A DNA stretch of 64,000 nucleotides. Origin: Pannonibacter sp. SL95. Lineage in GTDB: Bacteria; Pseudomonadota; Alphaproteobacteria; Rhizobiales; Stappiaceae. The position numbers were made by a program, and so were the translations under genes. Positions within the stretch are counted from its first letter, which is position 1, and each line of letters starts with the position of its first letter. The stretch spans positions 1,408,501 through 1,472,500 of the forward strand of contig NZ_JAPPRC010000003.1 of NCBI RefSeq assembly GCF_026672425.1, written 5' to 3'. This document shows, piece by piece, positions 17,747 to 26,703 of this stretch. The notes beneath the pieces are model-generated. The model saw nothing but the letters and a program-made list of their open reading frames with translations, did not search any database and was not told the DNA's origin.

Positions 17747-18364
17747 CTAGTTTCCAATACTCGCCACTGTGGTGACGCGGGTATCGGAAATGGCCGTCCA
17801 CTGGGACGGATTGGTGGTCGACTGCCGCTTCACATAGCGATAGGGCGTCGAGTACCAGGGCAGGACAACCTCGATCTGGTTGTCCAGGACGACATCACCC
17901 TGGTCGGTCCGCACGGTCAGCACCGCATGGCCTTCGTTCTTGAGGTCCTTGACCACCGTGATCAGCAGGGCGCTTGCCGGCCATCCGGCCTTGACGAGCT
18001 GCCTTTGCTTCTCGAGCACATATTCCTCGCAGTCGCCGGCACCATTGGTCGGATAGGTCCAGTACTCGACGGTCCCGAACAGATCCTTGTCGGTCACCGG
18101 CCGGATTGCCTTGTTGACCTTTTTGTTGATGGCGATCAGCTCGGACCAGCGCTGCTCCGACAGCTTCACCACCACTGGCTTGGCGGTGCCGCCAGTGCAG
18201 GCAGCGGGGTTTTCCTGGCAGAAGGTCTGGTGACCGACTGGCGCAGTCGCCGTACCAGTCATGGCCATGAACCGACCAGGATTTGCATGTGCTGCCGTGA
18301 TCATGGCCATTGCCGAGATGCAGCTTGCAGCGAGTGTAAGTTTGACTTGCGTCTTTGATCTCAT
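17747..18364 (-). CDS. transglutaminase-like cysteine peptidase (BTLCP family), secreted
   Basis: Periplasmic protein of 205 residues of the bacterial transglutaminase-like cysteine protease family. N-terminal signal peptide with AASCISAMAMITAAHA then mature protein. Catalytic triad by family: Cys in AGDCEEYV, His in NEGHAVLTV and Asp in VVLDNQ. Partners of this family are often LapD/LapG-like or ATP-grasp genes; none adjoin here. The upstream 18365-18545 stretch is AT-rich and likely holds its promoter. Confidence 0.9.
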   Translation of the reverse strand: MRSKTQVKLTLAASCISAMAMITAAHANPGRFMAMTGTATAPVGHQTFCQENPAACTGGTAKPVVVKLSEQRWSELIAINKKVNKAIRPVTDKDLFGTVEYWTYPTNGAGDCEEYVLEKQRQLVKAGWPASALLITVVKDLKNEGHAVLTVRTDQGDVVLDNQIEVVLPWYSTPYRYVKRQSTTNPSQWTAISDTRVTTVASIGN

Positions 18365-18783
18365 GTTGTCGCCCTCCCCAAGGCTGAGGACAACATGACA
18401 TTTGCAATTTTACTTCGGCATAAGCCGCGACGTTGCCTTTTTCTAAAACGAATACAAAGATTTACGATAGTTTTATTTTGATTTTACTAAAGATCATCTC
18501 AACCTTGAGCTGTCTTTGAATCAAGTTTTATCGAAATCCCCTAAGTGACTGGAGAAAAATGGGAAAAGCCGCTTCAGATGCAGCGCCAGCACACCGCTCA
18601 ACGGTCACGTCTGGGTGCAATTTGGCGCGCGTGTGCCGTCAGAAACACGTTAGGAGAGTGGAAACCATGCCGAGAACTCGGGGAATTTCTTGTGCGGCGT
18701 AACGTTTCGCAGGCCCCAAACGCCAACGGCCGCCCTTGTGGGGCGGCCGTTCTGCAGAATGATTGATCTCGGAAGGGGGCGGA
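18365..18783. other. intergenic region: AT-rich promoter stretch and a GC-rich hairpin
   Basis: 18407-18545 is unusually AT-rich for this window and lies upstream of the BTLCP gene. Near 18650 there is AGGAGAG followed by an 11-codon frame starting ATG 18667 (MPRTRGISCAA). AACGGCCGCCC at 18725-18735 pairs with GGGCGGCCGTT at 18741-18751, a perfect 11-bp hairpin 33 bp beyond the PilZ gene stop, which could terminate that gene. No larger gene is supported. Confidence 0.5.
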
Positions 18784-19428
18784 TCAGCCCGCCGGCGTGG
18801 TGCTGTCACCTGAAATCTGCTGCTCCAGCAGCGCCTGGTTCTGGATGACGGCGAACTCGACCGCCAGCCCGTCCTCGAGATGACGCACCACACGGCCGCG
18901 CATCTTGCCAAGGCCCAGTTCCGTTCCGATCGGCGGACGGGCCGGGCAGGACAGGGCGGCGCCCGACAGCGAGATGTCGAGGATGCGGCACATGTAGGCC
19001 GTTCCATCCGGCAGCACGATGCGTGTCACCGGGTTCTTCGGAATGAAACGTTCGTGGCGGCGGTCTTCCGGCAGGTTCAGTTCATGCCGGTTCGCCAGCC
19101 AGGTCAGCACGGAGGCAAGCTTGTCGCGCCTGCGGGGCGTCGTGTTGAGCGCAACAGCAAAGCCGCCCTCGATCTCGCGGGCAATCGTGCCTTCGACGCG
19201 GCCGATGTGGTCGAGATAGGCCACGACCTTCTCGCCGATACGGCCGGCGACCGGCGTGATCATGGCAAGACCGCCGGGCGACATGTTGATCACCTGACAG
19301 GGATACTCCTGACGATTCTCAAGCATGAAGCGGCCAAGGATGTTCACCCGCACGCGCTGGTGACGGCGTCGGTCAGTGCCTTTTACGGCAATGTTGATCG
19401 ACATTTTCGCGGCCTGCGCGGTCGCCAT
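18784..19428 (-). CDS. tandem PilZ-domain protein (probable c-di-GMP effector)
   Basis: Cytosolic protein of 214 residues with two PilZ-like domains. The first opens with DRRRHQRVRVN (RxxxR) and MSPGGLAM (the D/NxSxxG equivalent); the second opens with RRHERF and has DISLSGAAL, a clean DxSxxG motif. Only the second keeps the canonical c-di-GMP motif pair. ATG 19428 (AGGGAAG upstream) is preferred over the longer frame to 19503. The PAS_5 gene lies just upstream on the same strand, so the pair is likely one signalling unit. Confidence 0.87.
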   Translation of the reverse strand: MATAQAAKMSINIAVKGTDRRRHQRVRVNILGRFMLENRQEYPCQVINMSPGGLAMITPVAGRIGEKVVAYLDHIGRVEGTIAREIEGGFAVALNTTPRRRDKLASVLTWLANRHELNLPEDRRHERFIPKNPVTRIVLPDGTAYMCRILDISLSGAALSCPARPPIGTELGLGKMRGRVVRHLEDGLAVEFAVIQNQALLEQQISGDSTTPAG

Positions 19429-19525
19429 GGCTTCCCTGGTCCTTGTTCCGGCGGCAGATGGATCTGGTGCCGCAGGGAAAGGGTATGCAGGGAGGGTTAA
19501 CATCCCGTGATTGTTGCGGACGAGC

Positions 19526-20212
19526 TCAGGCCTTGCCGCCGTCGATCACTGTCAGGTGACGCACCTGCCGCGCCGCGCTCATCAGGGCTGGTGGTACGAT
19601 TGTGCCTTCAAAGCTGCCGGCCATGTGTCCGGAGATGTGTCCGGTCATCGGATTGGTCCGCGGCATCATCGGCACCGGGCTGCGGCTTTCATTGCTGCTG
19701 GCGATGAAATGCGGCCGCTCATCCGGCCAGATCAGGCGCAGGCTGGAGATCGACTGGTTCAGGATCGGATGCAGCCCCAGCCAGTAGGGCCGTTCGAAAT
19801 AGGCGCAGGCGCCGAGAATGCGGCTGCGTCCCTCGCCGGGCACCTGAAGCGGCAGCAGCAGCATTTCCATCTTCAGCACATGGTTGCGCTCGGTGTGCCC
19901 GTCGATGCCGAGAACGGCCGCTGCACCGTCCTCGGTGATGGCCGCCAGCATCGTTGCCATGGCCTCGCGGTCCTGATCGCCCCAGCCGCGCAGGAAATTG
20001 CGGCTCTTCAGTTCGCGGCAATGGGTCGAGCAGAGCCGCGTCCCGGCGAGGCGATAGCGGTACGTGTCCTTGTCGATCGCTTCCAGGATGAATGTGTCGC
20101 CCAGCAGTGTGCGGATGCGGCCGGGATCGATTTCGGAGCGGTTCGGAGCAATGCGGCTGCCGCGCAGTTCGTCCCAGTACTGGTACAAGGTGCGGTTGAT
20201 GGTGTGCTTCAT
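19526..20212 (-). CDS. PAS_5-type PAS domain protein
   Basis: Alphaproteobacterial PAS_5 (DUF1491-unrelated) family protein of 228 residues. N-terminal PAS region: MKHTINRTLYQYWDELRGSR, then IDPGRIRTLLGDTFILE and YRYRLAGTRLC, the family signature. The C-terminal tail (about 180-228) is low-complexity and probably unstructured. Transcribed towards the tandem PilZ gene, 97 bp apart. A CtrA-like half-pair lies at 20291-20305. A role in c-di-GMP or cell-cycle linked sensing is inferred. Confidence 0.82.
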   Translation of the reverse strand: MKHTINRTLYQYWDELRGSRIAPNRSEIDPGRIRTLLGDTFILEAIDKDTYRYRLAGTRLCSTHCRELKSRNFLRGWGDQDREAMATMLAAITEDGAAAVLGIDGHTERNHVLKMEMLLLPLQVPGEGRSRILGACAYFERPYWLGLHPILNQSISSLRLIWPDERPHFIASSNESRSPVPMMPRTNPMTGHISGHMAGSFEGTIVPPALMSAARQVRHLTVIDGGKA

Positions 20213-20691
20213 GGTGCCCCTGGCCCTTCCCGGCGATCAGATCAGCGGTCATTCCCGTCCCGGAGCGGGACAGCCATGGCCGCGAAAACGTTAACTGCCG
20301 TTTACCAAGCACGTGCCGTGCCAGCCTGCCGGACTGGTGCTGCGCGGAGGATGGAAAGGATTTGGTAAGGTTAACGGGACCTTTCGCTTGCCGTTACGTT
20401 TGCTTGTGCCAAGCTCTGGCTCACAGCGACCCGAGATCTGGAACAACAGACCGGTCATGCGGCGGCAGCCCTCAGGGCATCTGGAATTATCGGACTACAA
20501 GGGGAGCGCGGAGACGCGACAGGAGCAGCGCCTGCTGCCGGGGCACCGGCGGCGGGCGCGCTTCGTTTTGGGGCAGGGGAACGTAGAAGGTGCTGTCCCG
20601 GTTTCATTCCGGGCCAATGGACAGGCGTCTGGATATCGGACAGCGCCGCGCTTAAGTCTCGCACAAGACTTCAGAAGGATAACCGGCGACC
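20213..20691. other. intergenic region, divergent promoters; no gene seen
   Basis: Between the PAS gene (-) and the rhomboid gene (+). TTAA-N7-TTAC at 20291-20305 reads on the minus strand as GTAA-N7-TTAAC, one mismatch from a CtrA box. A second GTTAAC is near 20370. The frames across 20313-20699 lack domain features and are not called. Confidence 0.45.
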
Positions 20692-21444
20692 ATGAGTGAT
20701 CCCCAACCCTGGACCCCGCCCGTCCCGCAGCAGACGCGGCCGCCTGCCGTCCCGATGTTCAACCTGCCGCCGGTGATCGTGGCCTTCGCGGCGATCCTGA
20801 CCGGCATCCATGTGCTGCGCCAGTTCGTGTCGCAGGATGTCGACTTCGAAATCATCCTGCAGTTTGCCTTTTGGCCGCTGCGCTATTCCGATGCGCCGCT
20901 GGCCGCCGAATTGCCCCAGGGTGGCGCGGATGTCTGGTCCTTTGCCAGCTATGCCTTCCTGCATGGCGGCTGGGAACATCTCATCTTCAACCTCGCCTGG
21001 ATGGTGGCCTTCGGCAGCGCGATTGCGCAGCGCTTTGGCGCCTTCAGCTTCACAGTCTTCTTCGCGGTGACAGCAGCTGGCGGCGCCTTGCTGCATCTGG
21101 CCCTGCATCCGGGACAGGATATTCCCGTGATTGGCGCATCGGCCGCCGTATCCGGCCTGACCTCAGGTGCGCTGATGTTCGTCTTCCAGCGCGGCGGACC
21201 ACTCGGCGGCGGACACCGCAGCAACCCGGCCTCCTATCTTGTGCCGTCCATGACCCTGGCCGAGCTTCTCAGCAATGCGCGGGTCCGCATGTTCTTCCTG
21301 ATGTGGATGGGCCTCAATCTGGTCTTTGGCCTCTGGGCCGGGCCGGTCTTTGGCGGTGACATTGCCTGGGAGGCGCATGTCGGTGGCTTTGTCACCGGGC
21401 TTATCGCCTTTCCGCTGATGGATCCGGTTCGCCGCCGCGCCTGA
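20692..21444 (+). CDS. rhomboid family intramembrane serine protease
   Basis: Polytopic membrane protease of 250 residues that cleaves transmembrane substrates. Catalytic Ser in VIGASAAVSG (GxSx) and catalytic His in AWEAHVGGFVTG; the upstream HGGWEHLIFNLAWM matches the conserved HxxxxHxxxN loop. Six membrane segments can be traced. AGAAGGATA precedes ATG 20692. The N-terminus is Pro-rich and cytosolic. Substrate unknown. Confidence 0.92.
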   Translation: MSDPQPWTPPVPQQTRPPAVPMFNLPPVIVAFAAILTGIHVLRQFVSQDVDFEIILQFAFWPLRYSDAPLAAELPQGGADVWSFASYAFLHGGWEHLIFNLAWMVAFGSAIAQRFGAFSFTVFFAVTAAGGALLHLALHPGQDIPVIGASAAVSGLTSGALMFVFQRGGPLGGGHRSNPASYLVPSMTLAELLSNARVRMFFLMWMGLNLVFGLWAGPVFGGDIAWEAHVGGFVTGLIAFPLMDPVRRRA

Positions 21445-21562
21445 CAGGGGACCGCCTTACGCAGGGTTTGCGCCCGGCAGTCTTTTTCTGTCATCATCAC
21501 CTGACACCGGTTTGCGGGGAGGAACGCAAGGCGGGACGAAGACAGAAAGAGGGAGCGCGCGC

Positions 21563-21994
21563 ATGACTGTTGCCATGATCCTGAATGAGAAGGGGCGCGA
21601 TGTCGTCACGGCGAAAGCCACCGACACGGTCGGCGATATCTGCAAGACCCTGTCGGAGAAGCGCATCGGTGCCATCCTGGTCACGAATGCGGCGGGTCAG
21701 ATCGAAGGGATCGTTTCGGAACGTGACGTCGTCCGTGTCATCGGCAAGGACGGCCCTTCGGCGCTGGAACAGTCCGTTGACAGCGTCATGACCCACGCGG
21801 TGGTCACTTGCGCCGATACGGATACCGTCAACTCCGTCATGGCCCGGATGAGTGCGGGCCGCTTCCGTCACATGCCGGTCGTGTCCGGCGGCAAGCTGGT
21901 CGGGCTGGTTTCGATCGGCGACATCGTCAAGCACCGCATCGCCCAGATCGAGCGGGAAGCCGCGCAGATGCGCGATTACATTGCGATGGCATGA
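21563..21994 (+). CDS. CBS-domain pair protein
   Basis: Protein of 143 residues made of two CBS motifs: VAMILNEKGRDVVTAKATDTV...RIGAILVTNAAGQIEGIVSERDVVR region (CBS1) and DSVMTHAVVTCADTDTVNSVM...FRHMPVVSGGKLVGLVSIGDIVKH region (CBS2). ATG 21563 is chosen because GAGGGAG is just upstream; the frame from 21512 starts in the spacer. Such stand-alone CBS pairs bind adenine nucleotides and act as energy sensors; target unknown. Confidence 0.9.
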   Translation: MTVAMILNEKGRDVVTAKATDTVGDICKTLSEKRIGAILVTNAAGQIEGIVSERDVVRVIGKDGPSALEQSVDSVMTHAVVTCADTDTVNSVMARMSAGRFRHMPVVSGGKLVGLVSIGDIVKHRIAQIEREAAQMRDYIAMA

Positions 21995-22049
21995 TCAGAA
22001 CTTTGCCGCGCCCGACACAGGGCGCGGCTTTCCGGCGTGCGGCCAGCAT

Positions 22050-22511
22050 TTATTCGTGGCTGTGGCCGTAGACCTCGGCCGGGTCGTAGACCTTATGGTC
22101 CTCCACCAGCCTCAGGCCGACGCGGCCGTCGTCATGGGCAACGAGGGCCCGGTGGAAGCAGGAGCGGTAGCCGGTGTGGCAGGTGGCGCCGTTGCCGCCC
22201 ACATCCACCTTCAGCCACAGGGCGTCCTGGTCGCAGTCAGTGAGAATTTCGCGCACGCTCTGCACCTGGCCGGAGGTGCCGCCCTTCTTCCAGTACTCCT
22301 GCCGCGAGCGGCTCCAGTACCAGGCCTCGCCGGTCTCGATGGTCTTGCGCAGGCTTTCGGCGTTCATGTAGCCGACCATAAGCAAATCGCCGCTCGTGGC
22401 GTCACACACCACGGCGGCGATCAGGCCGTTTTCATCGAATTTGGGCTGGAAGGCGAGGCCGTTCTCGACCTCGCTGCGCGAGCCGCGTGGCTCGAATTCC
22501 TGGATGGACAC
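22050..22511 (-). CDS. hisI: phosphoribosyl-AMP cyclohydrolase
   Basis: Third step of histidine biosynthesis: opening of the PR-AMP purine ring. Stand-alone HisI of 153 residues without the HisE domain. Metal site DCDQDALWLKV and catalytic CHTGYRSCF are both present, with SRSRQEYWKKG upstream of them. The start is GTG at 22511. It follows folE on the same strand by 29 bp, with a hairpin in the gap. Confidence 0.94.
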   Translation of the reverse strand: MSIQEFEPRGSRSEVENGLAFQPKFDENGLIAAVVCDATSGDLLMVGYMNAESLRKTIETGEAWYWSRSRQEYWKKGGTSGQVQSVREILTDCDQDALWLKVDVGGNGATCHTGYRSCFHRALVAHDDGRVGLRLVEDHKVYDPAEVYGHSHE

Positions 22512-22519
22512 GTCAAATC

Positions 22520-22539
22520 CCCGTCGCTGGTGCGACGGG
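22520..22539 (-). promoter_or_regulatory. intercistronic hairpin between folE stop and hisI start
   Basis: CCCGTCGC-TGGT-GCGACGGG, a perfect 8-bp stem with a 4-base loop, begins one base after the folE stop and abuts the hisI ribosome site. It could attenuate hisI or modulate its translation. Confidence 0.45.
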
Positions 22540-22540
22540 C

Positions 22541-23176
22541 TTAACGGGACCCGCCGCGGATCAAAGTCAGGAAGCGGGCCTGTTCGGCCGGGTCATCCCG
22601 GAACAGGCCGGTAAACTGCGTCGTGATGGTCGACACGCCCGCCTTCTGGACGCCGCGCATGGTCATGCACTGATGCTCTGCCTCGAGCATCACCGCGAGA
22701 CCGCGCGGCTGAAGATGCTCGTCAATGGCCGACACCACCTGCGACGTCAAGTTTTCCTGCGTCTGCAGGCGGTTTGCATAAATGTCGACCACGCGTGCCA
22801 GCTTGGACAGGCCAACCACGCCGCCATTCGGGTAATAGGCGATGTGGGCCGTGCCGATGAACGGCAGCATGTGGTGCTCGCAGTGCGAATGGAACGGAAT
22901 GCCGCGCACCAGGATCATGTCCTCGAAGCCGCCGACGTCCTCGAAGGTCCGCTCCAGATGTTCGGCCGGGTCCTCGAAATAGCCGCCATACAGTTCGGCA
23001 AAGGACTTCACGACGCGCTTCGGCGTGTCAAGCAGGCCCTCGCGTTCCGGATCATCGCCGAGATACGCCAGGAGGGTGCGAACGGCAGCTTCTGCCTGCT
23101 CGCGGCTCGGGCGCGCGATTTCATGCGGCGCCCTGCGCACAGCAGTCTTGTCAGCCGGCTTCACGATGGCATCCAT
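22541..23176 (-). CDS. folE: GTP cyclohydrolase I
   Basis: Converts GTP to dihydroneopterin triphosphate for folate synthesis. Length 211 residues. Zinc/active-site motifs: [43 protein letters not shown] and [12 protein letters not shown] are all intact, so this is the classic zinc type IA enzyme. The N-terminal 30 residues are a variable tail. Start ATG 23176. Confidence 0.96.
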   Translation of the reverse strand: MDAIVKPADKTAVRRAPHEIARPSREQAEAAVRTLLAYLGDDPEREGLLDTPKRVVKSFAELYGGYFEDPAEHLERTFEDVGGFEDMILVRGIPFHSHCEHHMLPFIGTAHIAYYPNGGVVGLSKLARVVDIYANRLQTQENLTSQVVSAIDEHLQPRGLAVMLEAEHQCMTMRGVQKAGVSTITTQFTGLFRDDPAEQARFLTLIRGGSR

Positions 23177-23448
23177 GGTCAGTCCTCATAAGCTCGCTTC
23201 ATCATGGGTCAGTACGGACCTGCCTGCAATCCGGATCACGTTGCAATGCGAACGGAGCGATGACGAAACGCGCGATCGGTGAATTTCCCGTCACCAGACC
23301 AGACGGATCTTTGGCCGTTCTGATGACAATCGGGAGGCTGCACCAACGCGTGGAACGCTCTATATAGGAAGAAACTGTGGCCGGCAAAGCGTCTGGCCGT
23401 GTTAGCGCGCCTGCCTGCTGTGTCTCGCGGGCGCTCGGATGGATGGCC

Positions 23449-23889
23449 ATGCTCGACGACATCTACAACGCCCGCATCCTCGAACTTGCCGGAAACATCC
23501 CCCGTCTCGGCCGCCTTCCTGCGCCTGATGCCTCCGCCAAAGCCCATTCCAAGCTGTGCGGGTCGACCGTCCTTGTCGACCTCAAGGTCGAAGACGGCAT
23601 CGTCACGGACTTTGCCCATGACGTGAAGGCCTGTGCCCTCGGGCAGGCTGCCTCCTCGATCATGGCCCGCAGCATCATTGGCGCCAGCGCCAGCGAACTG
23701 CGGGACCTGAAGCGGATAGCCACGGCCATGCTGAAGGAAAACGGCCCGCCACCCGAGGGCCGCTTTGCCGATTTCCGCTTTCTCGAGCCGGTGCGCGACT
23801 ACAAGGCCCGCCACGCCTCAACCCTTTTGACCTTCGACGCCGTTGTCGATGCGCTCGACCAGATCGAGGCGAAGACCGCGGCGGGCTGA
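23449..23889 (+). CDS. NifU/IscU-like iron-sulfur cluster scaffold-type protein
   Basis: Alphaproteobacterial NifU N-terminal-like protein of 146 residues. MLDDIYNARILELAGN matches the family N-terminus, so ATG 23449 is preferred over 23377 or 23443. Cluster-ligand candidates: Cys in KLCGSTV with the following Asp, and Cys in KACALGQAASS. The third scaffold Cys position is RHASTLL here rather than the usual K-C-x pattern. Divergent from folE, next to yidD. Confidence 0.85.
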   Translation: MLDDIYNARILELAGNIPRLGRLPAPDASAKAHSKLCGSTVLVDLKVEDGIVTDFAHDVKACALGQAASSIMARSIIGASASELRDLKRIATAMLKENGPPPEGRFADFRFLEPVRDYKARHASTLLTFDAVVDALDQIEAKTAAG

Positions 23890-23950
23890 ACGCCGGTCTT
23901 CCATCTCGCCGCTGGCGAGATCTGGACACAGGTAGGGCAGGAGACAGGGA

Positions 23951-24367
23951 ATGTGCGGGAATTGCCCGGACCACGGCAAACCGGCTGACGAGACCCGCGC
24001 GTTCTGTGACGAAAGATCCGTGTCCGAACCGTCGTCATCCCGCCGGTCGCTGTCCAGCCTGTCTCCGGCTGCCTGGCTCGCCCTTGGCCTCATCTGGCTT
24101 TACAGGCATTCGCTGTCGCTGGTCATGGGACGCGGCTGCCGCTATGCGCCCACCTGTTCCGACTACACCAGCCAGGCGATCATCCGCTTCGGCTTCTGGG
24201 CCGGCGGCTGGCTCGGCCTGTCGCGCATCCTGCGTTGCAATCCCTATGGCGCGTCCGGCTATGACCCGTTGCCCGACACGCTTGATCCGTCTGCGCGCTG
24301 GTATCTCCCCTGGCGCTATGGCCGCTGGACCGGTGCCCACATTCCGCCCGAACAGCGCTGGCAATAA
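23951..24367 (+). CDS. yidD: membrane protein insertion efficiency factor
   Basis: YidD family protein of 138 residues with the diagnostic RGCRYAPTCSDYTSQAI, then GLSRILRCNPYGASGYDP. It assists YidC-dependent insertion, probably as a peripheral membrane protein. The first 40 residues are an extra tail holding CGNC; AGGAGAC before ATG 23951 supports this start. In Rhizobiales the gene is often here next to thrS rather than by rnpA. Confidence 0.9.
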   Translation: MCGNCPDHGKPADETRAFCDERSVSEPSSSRRSLSSLSPAAWLALGLIWLYRHSLSLVMGRGCRYAPTCSDYTSQAIIRFGFWAGGWLGLSRILRCNPYGASGYDPLPDTLDPSARWYLPWRYGRWTGAHIPPEQRWQ

Positions 24368-24566
24368 CGGCTGCTAGCTGGATGTCTGTCGCCAAACTGT
24401 TGCACGAACGGTCTATTTTCGTTGCCTTGTCGCATCAATCCGGTGCGGAGCTGAAGCGCGGTGGCCGCCTGTGGTTGCTGGTTTGGGCAAAATCCCGTAT
24501 GGAAACGCCGTCCTTTGACCCCCAACGCTTACCTGCCTCGTCTGCAGGAGTGAGCAGGAGACAACG

Positions 24567-26549
24567 ATGATCCATCTGACGTTCCCCGACAATTCCGTAC
24601 GCTCTTATGAGGCTGGCACCACCGGAGCGGCCGTCGCCGAGGGCATTTCCAAGTCGCTGGCCAAGAAGGCCGTTGCGATGACCCTTGATGGCGAGCTGCG
24701 CGACCTGTCCGATCCGATCTCTGCCGATGCCCGCATCGAGATCGTGACCCGCGAGGACCCGCGCGCCCTTGAGCTGATCCGCCACGACGCGGCCCATGTG
24801 ATGGCCGAAGCGGTGCAGGAACTGTGGCCGGGGACCCAGGTCACCATTGGACCTGTGATCGAGAACGGCTTCTACTACGACTTCAAGCGCGTCCATCCGG
24901 ACACCCGTGAGGACTGGCCCTTCACGCCCGAAGACCTGCCGGTCATCGAGAAGAAGATGCGCGAGATCATCGCGCGCGGTGCAGCCTTCACCAAGGAAGT
25001 CTGGAGCCGCGAGGAGGCCAAGCGCTTCTTCGCTGCCAAAGGCGAGACCTACAAGGTCGAACTGATCGACGCCATTCCTGAAGGCCAGGATCTGAAGATC
25101 TACCGCCAGGGCCAGTGGCTTGACCTCTGCCGTGGGCCGCACATGGCCTCGACGCGCCAGATCGGCGATGCCTTCAAGCTGATGAAGGTCGCCGGCGCGT
25201 ACTGGCGCGGTGACAGCAACAACGAGATGCTGACCCGCATCTACGCGACCGCCTGGGCCAACGAGGCGGATCTCAAGGCCTATATCCACATGCTGGAAGA
25301 GGCCGAGAAGCGCGATCACCGCAAGCTTGGCCGCGAGATGGACCTGTTCCACTTCCAGGAAGAAGGTCCGGGCGTCGTGTTCTGGCATGCCAAGGGCTGG
25401 AGCGTGTTCCAGAGCCTTGTCGCCTACATGCGCCGCCGCCTCGCCAACACCTATGACGAAGTGAATGCGCCGCAGGTGCTCGACACCTCGCTGTGGGAGA
25501 CCTCCGGTCACTGGGGCTGGTACAAGGAGAACATGTTCTCCGTGCAGTGTGCTGACCCGGAAGCGGAGGACGAACGCATCTTCGCGCTGAAGCCGATGAA
25601 CTGCCCGGGTCACGTGCAGATCTTCAAGCACGGCCTGAAGAGCTACCGCGACCTGCCGATGCGTCTCGCCGAATTCGGCGTGGTGCACCGCTACGAGCCG
25701 TCCGGCGCGCTGCATGGCCTCATGCGCGTGCGCGGCTTCACCCAGGACGACGCCCATGTCTTCTGCACGGAAGAGCAGATGGCGGCCGAGTGCCTGCGCA
25801 TCAACGACCTCATCCTGTCGGTCTACAAGGACTTCGGCTTCGACGAGGTCGTGGTCAAGCTGTCGACCCGTCCGGAAAAGCGCGTTGGTTCAGACGAGCT
25901 GTGGGATCACGCCGAAGAGGTGATGACCCGCGTCCTGAAGCAGATCGAGGATCAGTCGGGCGGGCGCATCAAGACCGGCATCCTGCCGGGCGAGGGCGCT
26001 TTCTACGGGCCGAAGTTCGAATACACCCTGCGCGATGCCATCGGCCGTGACTGGCAGTGCGGCACCACCCAGGTGGACTTCAACCTGCCGGAACGCTTCG
26101 GGGCCTTCTTCGTCGACAAGGACGGTGAGAAGAAGACGCCGGTGATGATCCACCGCGCCATCTGCGGCTCGATGGAACGCTTCCTCGGCATTCTCATCGA
26201 GAACTTCGCCGGTCACTTCCCGCTCTGGCTGGCGCCGAAGCAGGTGGTCGTGGCCACCATCACCTCCGAGGCTGATGACTACGCCCGGGATGTGCATGCG
26301 GCCATGCGCAAGGCGGGCCTGCGTGTCGACCTTGATCTTCGCAACGAGAAGATCAACTACAAGGTCCGCGAGCACTCGCTGGCCAAGGTGCCGGTCATTG
26401 TCGTCTGCGGCAAGCGCGAGGCGGAGGAACGCACGGTCAACGTGCGCCGTCTGGGTGCCACAGACCAGACATCGATGAGCCTTGACGATGCGATTGCAGC
26501 GTTTGTCGAGGAAGCGGTCGCGCCGGACCTGAAGCGCGCGCGCGACTGA
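24567..26549 (+). CDS. thrS: threonyl-tRNA synthetase
   Basis: Class II synthetase of 660 residues charging tRNA-Thr. TGS domain about 1-62, editing (SAD) domain with RHDAAHVM (His73, His77), catalytic core with motif 1-3, and an anticodon-binding domain from about 550. Zinc ligand Cys346 in MNCPGH and His397 in DDAHVFC; the third His lies in [17 protein letters not shown] precedes ATG 24567. No T-box is seen in the 200-bp leader, as expected for this lineage. Confidence 0.97.
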   Translation: MIHLTFPDNSVRSYEAGTTGAAVAEGISKSLAKKAVAMTLDGELRDLSDPISADARIEIVTREDPRALELIRHDAAHVMAEAVQELWPGTQVTIGPVIENGFYYDFKRVHPDTREDWPFTPEDLPVIEKKMREIIARGAAFTKEVWSREEAKRFFAAKGETYKVELIDAIPEGQDLKIYRQGQWLDLCRGPHMASTRQIGDAFKLMKVAGAYWRGDSNNEMLTRIYATAWANEADLKAYIHMLEEAEKRDHRKLGREMDLFHFQEEGPGVVFWHAKGWSVFQSLVAYMRRRLANTYDEVNAPQVLDTSLWETSGHWGWYKENMFSVQCADPEAEDERIFALKPMNCPGHVQIFKHGLKSYRDLPMRLAEFGVVHRYEPSGALHGLMRVRGFTQDDAHVFCTEEQMAAECLRINDLILSVYKDFGFDEVVVKLSTRPEKRVGSDELWDHAEEVMTRVLKQIEDQSGGRIKTGILPGEGAFYGPKFEYTLRDAIGRDWQCGTTQVDFNLPERFGAFFVDKDGEKKTPVMIHRAICGSMERFLGILIENFAGHFPLWLAPKQVVVATITSEADDYARDVHAAMRKAGLRVDLDLRNEKINYKVREHSLAKVPVIVVCGKREAEERTVNVRRLGATDQTSMSLDDAIAAFVEEAVAPDLKRARD

Positions 26550-26703
26550 GCCGCAGCAGACGGCTTGTCGCTAACAGAAAACTTGCCGTAGCGGGAGATT
26601 GTCCTGCTGCGGCACTTGCCAGACCGGTGCGGGTGGGCTCACCCTTGCCATTGAGACGAGGTCAAAGGCTGGTCCCGGTCGCCGGGGCGGCTGAAGCTGA
26701 TGG

